DNA from: CAYSWH01 sp964434775
Lineage (GTDB): Bacteria > Patescibacteriota > JACMRA01
Length of the DNA: 23,007 bases
Direction: 5' to 3'
NCBI GenBank assembly: GCA_964434775.1
Contig: CAYSWH010000027.1
Span: 1 to 23,007 of the forward strand
Shown: positions 21,437 through 23,007 of the stretch, piece after piece
Layout of the letters: each line of letters begins with the position of its first letter
How positions within the stretch are numbered: position 1 is the first letter of the stretch
Program-made: the position numbers and the translations under genes
Notes under the pieces: model-generated
Databases searched by the model: none
Seen by the model: the letters and a program-made list of their open reading frames with translations, nothing else
What the model was told of the DNA's origin: nothing

Positions 21437-22459
21437 CTACATTTGACTCACAACCTCAAAGCCTTTAAAACTACCGGTTAATGCTAAACCTAAAAGTTTT
21501 TTAGTAGCTAATTTTTTTTGTTTAATTTTTTTAGCGGTTTCGTTAAGAGTAGAACCAGAACCGACAAAATCATCAATTAGTAAAATATTTTTAAAGGCTC
21601 TTTCATCATCAACAAAAATAGTGGTAGACGCATTCAAGATACGATCATCTTTAGACTTAAGTGTCTTTTGTTGAACTGGGGTATCCAGAATTAATTTAAT
21701 GAGGTTAAGGTGAGGTATAGGCAAATTCAAAGACTCCTTTAATACAGTTTGGAACTGGATTTTTCGATCCACTGTTGGCGGAATAAAAGCCACAGCCTGG
21801 ACTTGCTGTTCTTCAATAAGATTTATAATTGGCTGTTTTACCAATTTTACAATTTGCTCAATCAACCTACGATCTTGACTCTGTTTAGCCTGAAAAGATA
21901 GTTGAGCTAATTTAGTTTTTCCAAATCGTTCTATCGCATAAAAATCCAGATAAAAAAGCTGATCCAAACATATTTCTTCAAAACTTTCTTGCAATTTAAA
22001 ACTGGCGTCAATAAGACCTTTTTGTTTGTACTGTTCATATTTTTGAAAAGTTTGGAAATACTCAAAAGCAGTTTTATTAATATCTAGTTTTTGTTTATAG
22101 CACCAGTATTCAAAACCCTTCCAACCATCAAAAATTTTACCTTCTGGCGTAATGTATAGAAAATTGTCCTCGATAATTGCCTGAATAGCTGGTTTGATTG
22201 AGCTTTGTTGGGTGTTTTTTAGGTTTTCTTGAAAATCCTTTTTCGCACTAGGTGAAATTTGTGTCTGAATTTTTTGATAAAAAACCTTTGGTGGCCTACC
22301 TAATTTCGTAATCAAACCCGATTCTATCAATCGTTTGAGATGTTTAAAAACTGTTGGTTCACTGATTTGTAGTTTTTCTCTAATTTTTTTGGCAGAAATT
22401 CCGCCAGATTTTTCAATCAGTTCAAGGATTTGTTTTTGATAAGATTTGGTCGGATTCAT
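21437..22459 (-). CDS. Winged-HTH plus phosphoribosyltransferase-domain protein heading the cas operon
   Basis: This is a 340-residue two-domain protein. Residues 1-62 form a winged helix-turn-helix (GISAKKIREKLQISEPTVFKHLKRL, then the wing GLITKLGRPPKVFY). Residues about 65-215 are a helical middle region I cannot place. Residues about 220-340 are a type I phosphoribosyltransferase fold with the PRPP loop ILLIDDFVGSGSTLN (Asp296, Asp297), as in ComFC-like proteins. The combination recalls Bacillus PurR, a repressor whose PRTase domain senses PRPP. It lies directly upstream of cas4 on the same strand, has its own promoter and operator-like dyad, and is therefore a candidate regulator of the CRISPR operon. 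Enzyme activity or an unrelated nucleotide-salvage role is also possible. Confidence 0.75.
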   Translation of the reverse strand: MNPTKSYQKQILELIEKSGGISAKKIREKLQISEPTVFKHLKRLIESGLITKLGRPPKVFYQKIQTQISPSAKKDFQENLKNTQQSSIKPAIQAIIEDNFLYITPEGKIFDGWKGFEYWCYKQKLDINKTAFEYFQTFQKYEQYKQKGLIDASFKLQESFEEICLDQLFYLDFYAIERFGKTKLAQLSFQAKQSQDRRLIEQIVKLVKQPIINLIEEQQVQAVAFIPPTVDRKIQFQTVLKESLNLPIPHLNLIKLILDTPVQQKTLKSKDDRILNASTTIFVDDERAFKNILLIDDFVGSGSTLNETAKKIKQKKLATKKLLGLALTGSFKGFEVVSQM

Positions 22460-22495
22460 TAGTGCTAAGTGTTAATACTTAATACTAAACACTAA
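22459..22495. promoter_or_regulatory. Operator-like dyad over the cas operon promoter
   Basis: TTAGTG at 22459-22464 and CACTAA at 22490-22495 bound a 37-bp imperfect palindrome in which 13 of the outer 18 positions pair. It contains the tandem repeat TTAATACTTAATAC, covers the -10 box and reaches the start codon of the HTH-PRTase gene, the classic place for autorepression. Confidence 0.5.
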
Positions 22496-22510
22496 AATAA
22501 TAATTGTCAA
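22482..22510 (-). promoter_or_regulatory. Promoter of the HTH-PRTase/cas4-cas1-cas2 operon
   Basis: On the minus strand a perfect TTGACA (22510-22505), a 17-bp spacer and TAGTAT (22487-22482) lie 22 bp before ATG 22459. No comparable promoter is seen before cas4, so this probably drives the whole adaptation operon. Confidence 0.7.
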
Positions 22511-22571
22511 TTCTATTATCTTTCTTCAATTTTTTGAGTCATAACAAAACTCTAAACACCTTTGGAAATTG

Positions 22572-22910
22572 CTAGTTTTTGATTTTAAAAACCACCCCTT
22601 CTTTTTGGATACTTTCTTTTAGTTTGTCATTGGTCAGCTTATCAAAAACAGTTAGATCGAACTTGAACGGAATAAACAGCTCGTCCAGTTCACTAAAAAC
22701 TTTAAGATAAGTGCTATGATCAATTGTCGGTTTGATAATGCACAAGTCAATATCCGAAGCTCGGCCAAAATCACCTCTGGCCCGGGAACCGTAAATCCAA
22801 ACCTCCTCAATCTCGGGAAATTGGGAAAAAGTATTTTTAATCATCTCAATTTGGTGAGCTTTTAGACCAAACTCCACCGGCCTGGAATTATTTATCTCCT
22901 CCAAATCCAT
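22572..22910 (-). CDS. MNT-type nucleotidyltransferase of a HEPN-MNT pair
   Basis: This 112-residue minimal nucleotidyltransferase has the polymerase-beta-like core VWIYGSRARGDFGRASDIDLCII, where the GSRARGD and SDIDL motifs supply the metal-binding Asp residues, plus a later Asp in FKFDLTVF. In HEPN-MNT toxin-antitoxin systems the MNT protein neutralises the HEPN RNase, in characterised cases by adenylylating it. The start overlaps the end of the upstream HEPN-like gene by 23 bp, so the two are co-translated. It ends in TAG, 112 bp before the start of the HTH-PRTase gene. Confidence 0.85.
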   Translation of the reverse strand: MDLEEINNSRPVEFGLKAHQIEMIKNTFSQFPEIEEVWIYGSRARGDFGRASDIDLCIIKPTIDHSTYLKVFSELDELFIPFKFDLTVFDKLTNDKLKESIQKEGVVFKIKN

Positions 22911-23007
22911 ATTTTTGTTTGATTAAGCTGTTAAAATTCTTAAATTCGGCTAAATAAAAATTTTGAATTGTCTCCAGCATTTCTTTAGCTAACTTTTCAT
23001 CGTAAGT
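22888..23007 (-). CDS. HEPN-like partner protein (HI0074/TIGR01987-type), C-terminal end only
   Basis: Only the last 39 residues are in the window, entering from 23007 and ending at TAA 22890-22888. They read TYDEKLAKEMLETIQNF and then FKNFNSLIKQKYGF. TYDE followed by A-x-E-x and a closing helix is how nucleotidyltransferase substrate-binding (HEPN, HI0074-like) proteins usually end. The 23-bp overlap with the MNT gene is typical of the pair. The RNase motif would lie outside the window, so toxin activity cannot be judged. Confidence 0.6.
   Translation of the reverse strand, partial: TYDEKLAKEMLETIQNFYLAEFKNFNSLIKQKYGFGGDK

Overview
The window looks like a piece of an uncultivated, small-genome bacterium of the Candidate Phyla Radiation (Patescibacteria), possibly Microgenomates. 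This is inferred from the low G+C content, weak or absent Shine-Dalgarno sequences, at least one apparently leaderless promoter, a large VirD4/TraG-like ATPase standing alone, and a Cas12a-type CRISPR system of a kind known from such genomes. The code appears standard. TAA, TGA and especially TAG all end intact genes here (pyrE, pyrC, cas4, vapB, vapC and others end in TAG).

Positions 1-11900 hold ordinary chromosomal genes. They are a secreted subtilase (truncated by the window edge), a membrane-anchored hypothetical gene broken by an in-frame TAG, a conjugation-type ATPase, a frameshifted endonuclease/exonuclease/phosphatase gene, a small KGG-type basic protein, a TauE/SafE-like permease, a PflA-type radical SAM activase, an HU protein, a candidate small RNA, and the pyrimidine genes pyrE and pyrC. 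Two copies of a roughly 197-bp MITE-like element (5388-5585 and 11988-12183) bracket much of this part.

Positions 12190-13680 hold two tandem VapBC toxin-antitoxin modules. Positions 13750-22510 hold a complete type V CRISPR locus, all on the minus strand. Its order in the direction of transcription is: a winged-HTH/phosphoribosyltransferase regulator with its own promoter and operator-like dyad, cas4, cas1, cas2, a structured leader, a short CRISPR array, a very large Cas12a/Cas12a2-like effector, a small membrane protein starting one base after the effector reading frame ends, and a tandem-hairpin terminator. The repeat carries the Cas12a-type crRNA handle (stem TCTAC/GTAGA). A HEPN-MNT pair follows at the window end.

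The CRISPR locus is the main point of interest. The effector has a zinc ribbon where canonical Cas12a has its Nuc insertion, and a long insertion between RuvC-I and RuvC-II, which recalls Cas12a2 (Cms1). It would be 1485 codons long, but codon 1403 is TAG, which cuts off the second half of the zinc ribbon and the last RuvC aspartate. The array is damaged by a palindromic insertion, yet the adaptation genes are intact. The co-encoded one-pass membrane protein and the HTH-PRTase regulator are not standard type V components that I know of. The locus may be a new membrane-linked variant of the Cas12a2 branch, recently inactivated or expressed as a split or read-through protein.
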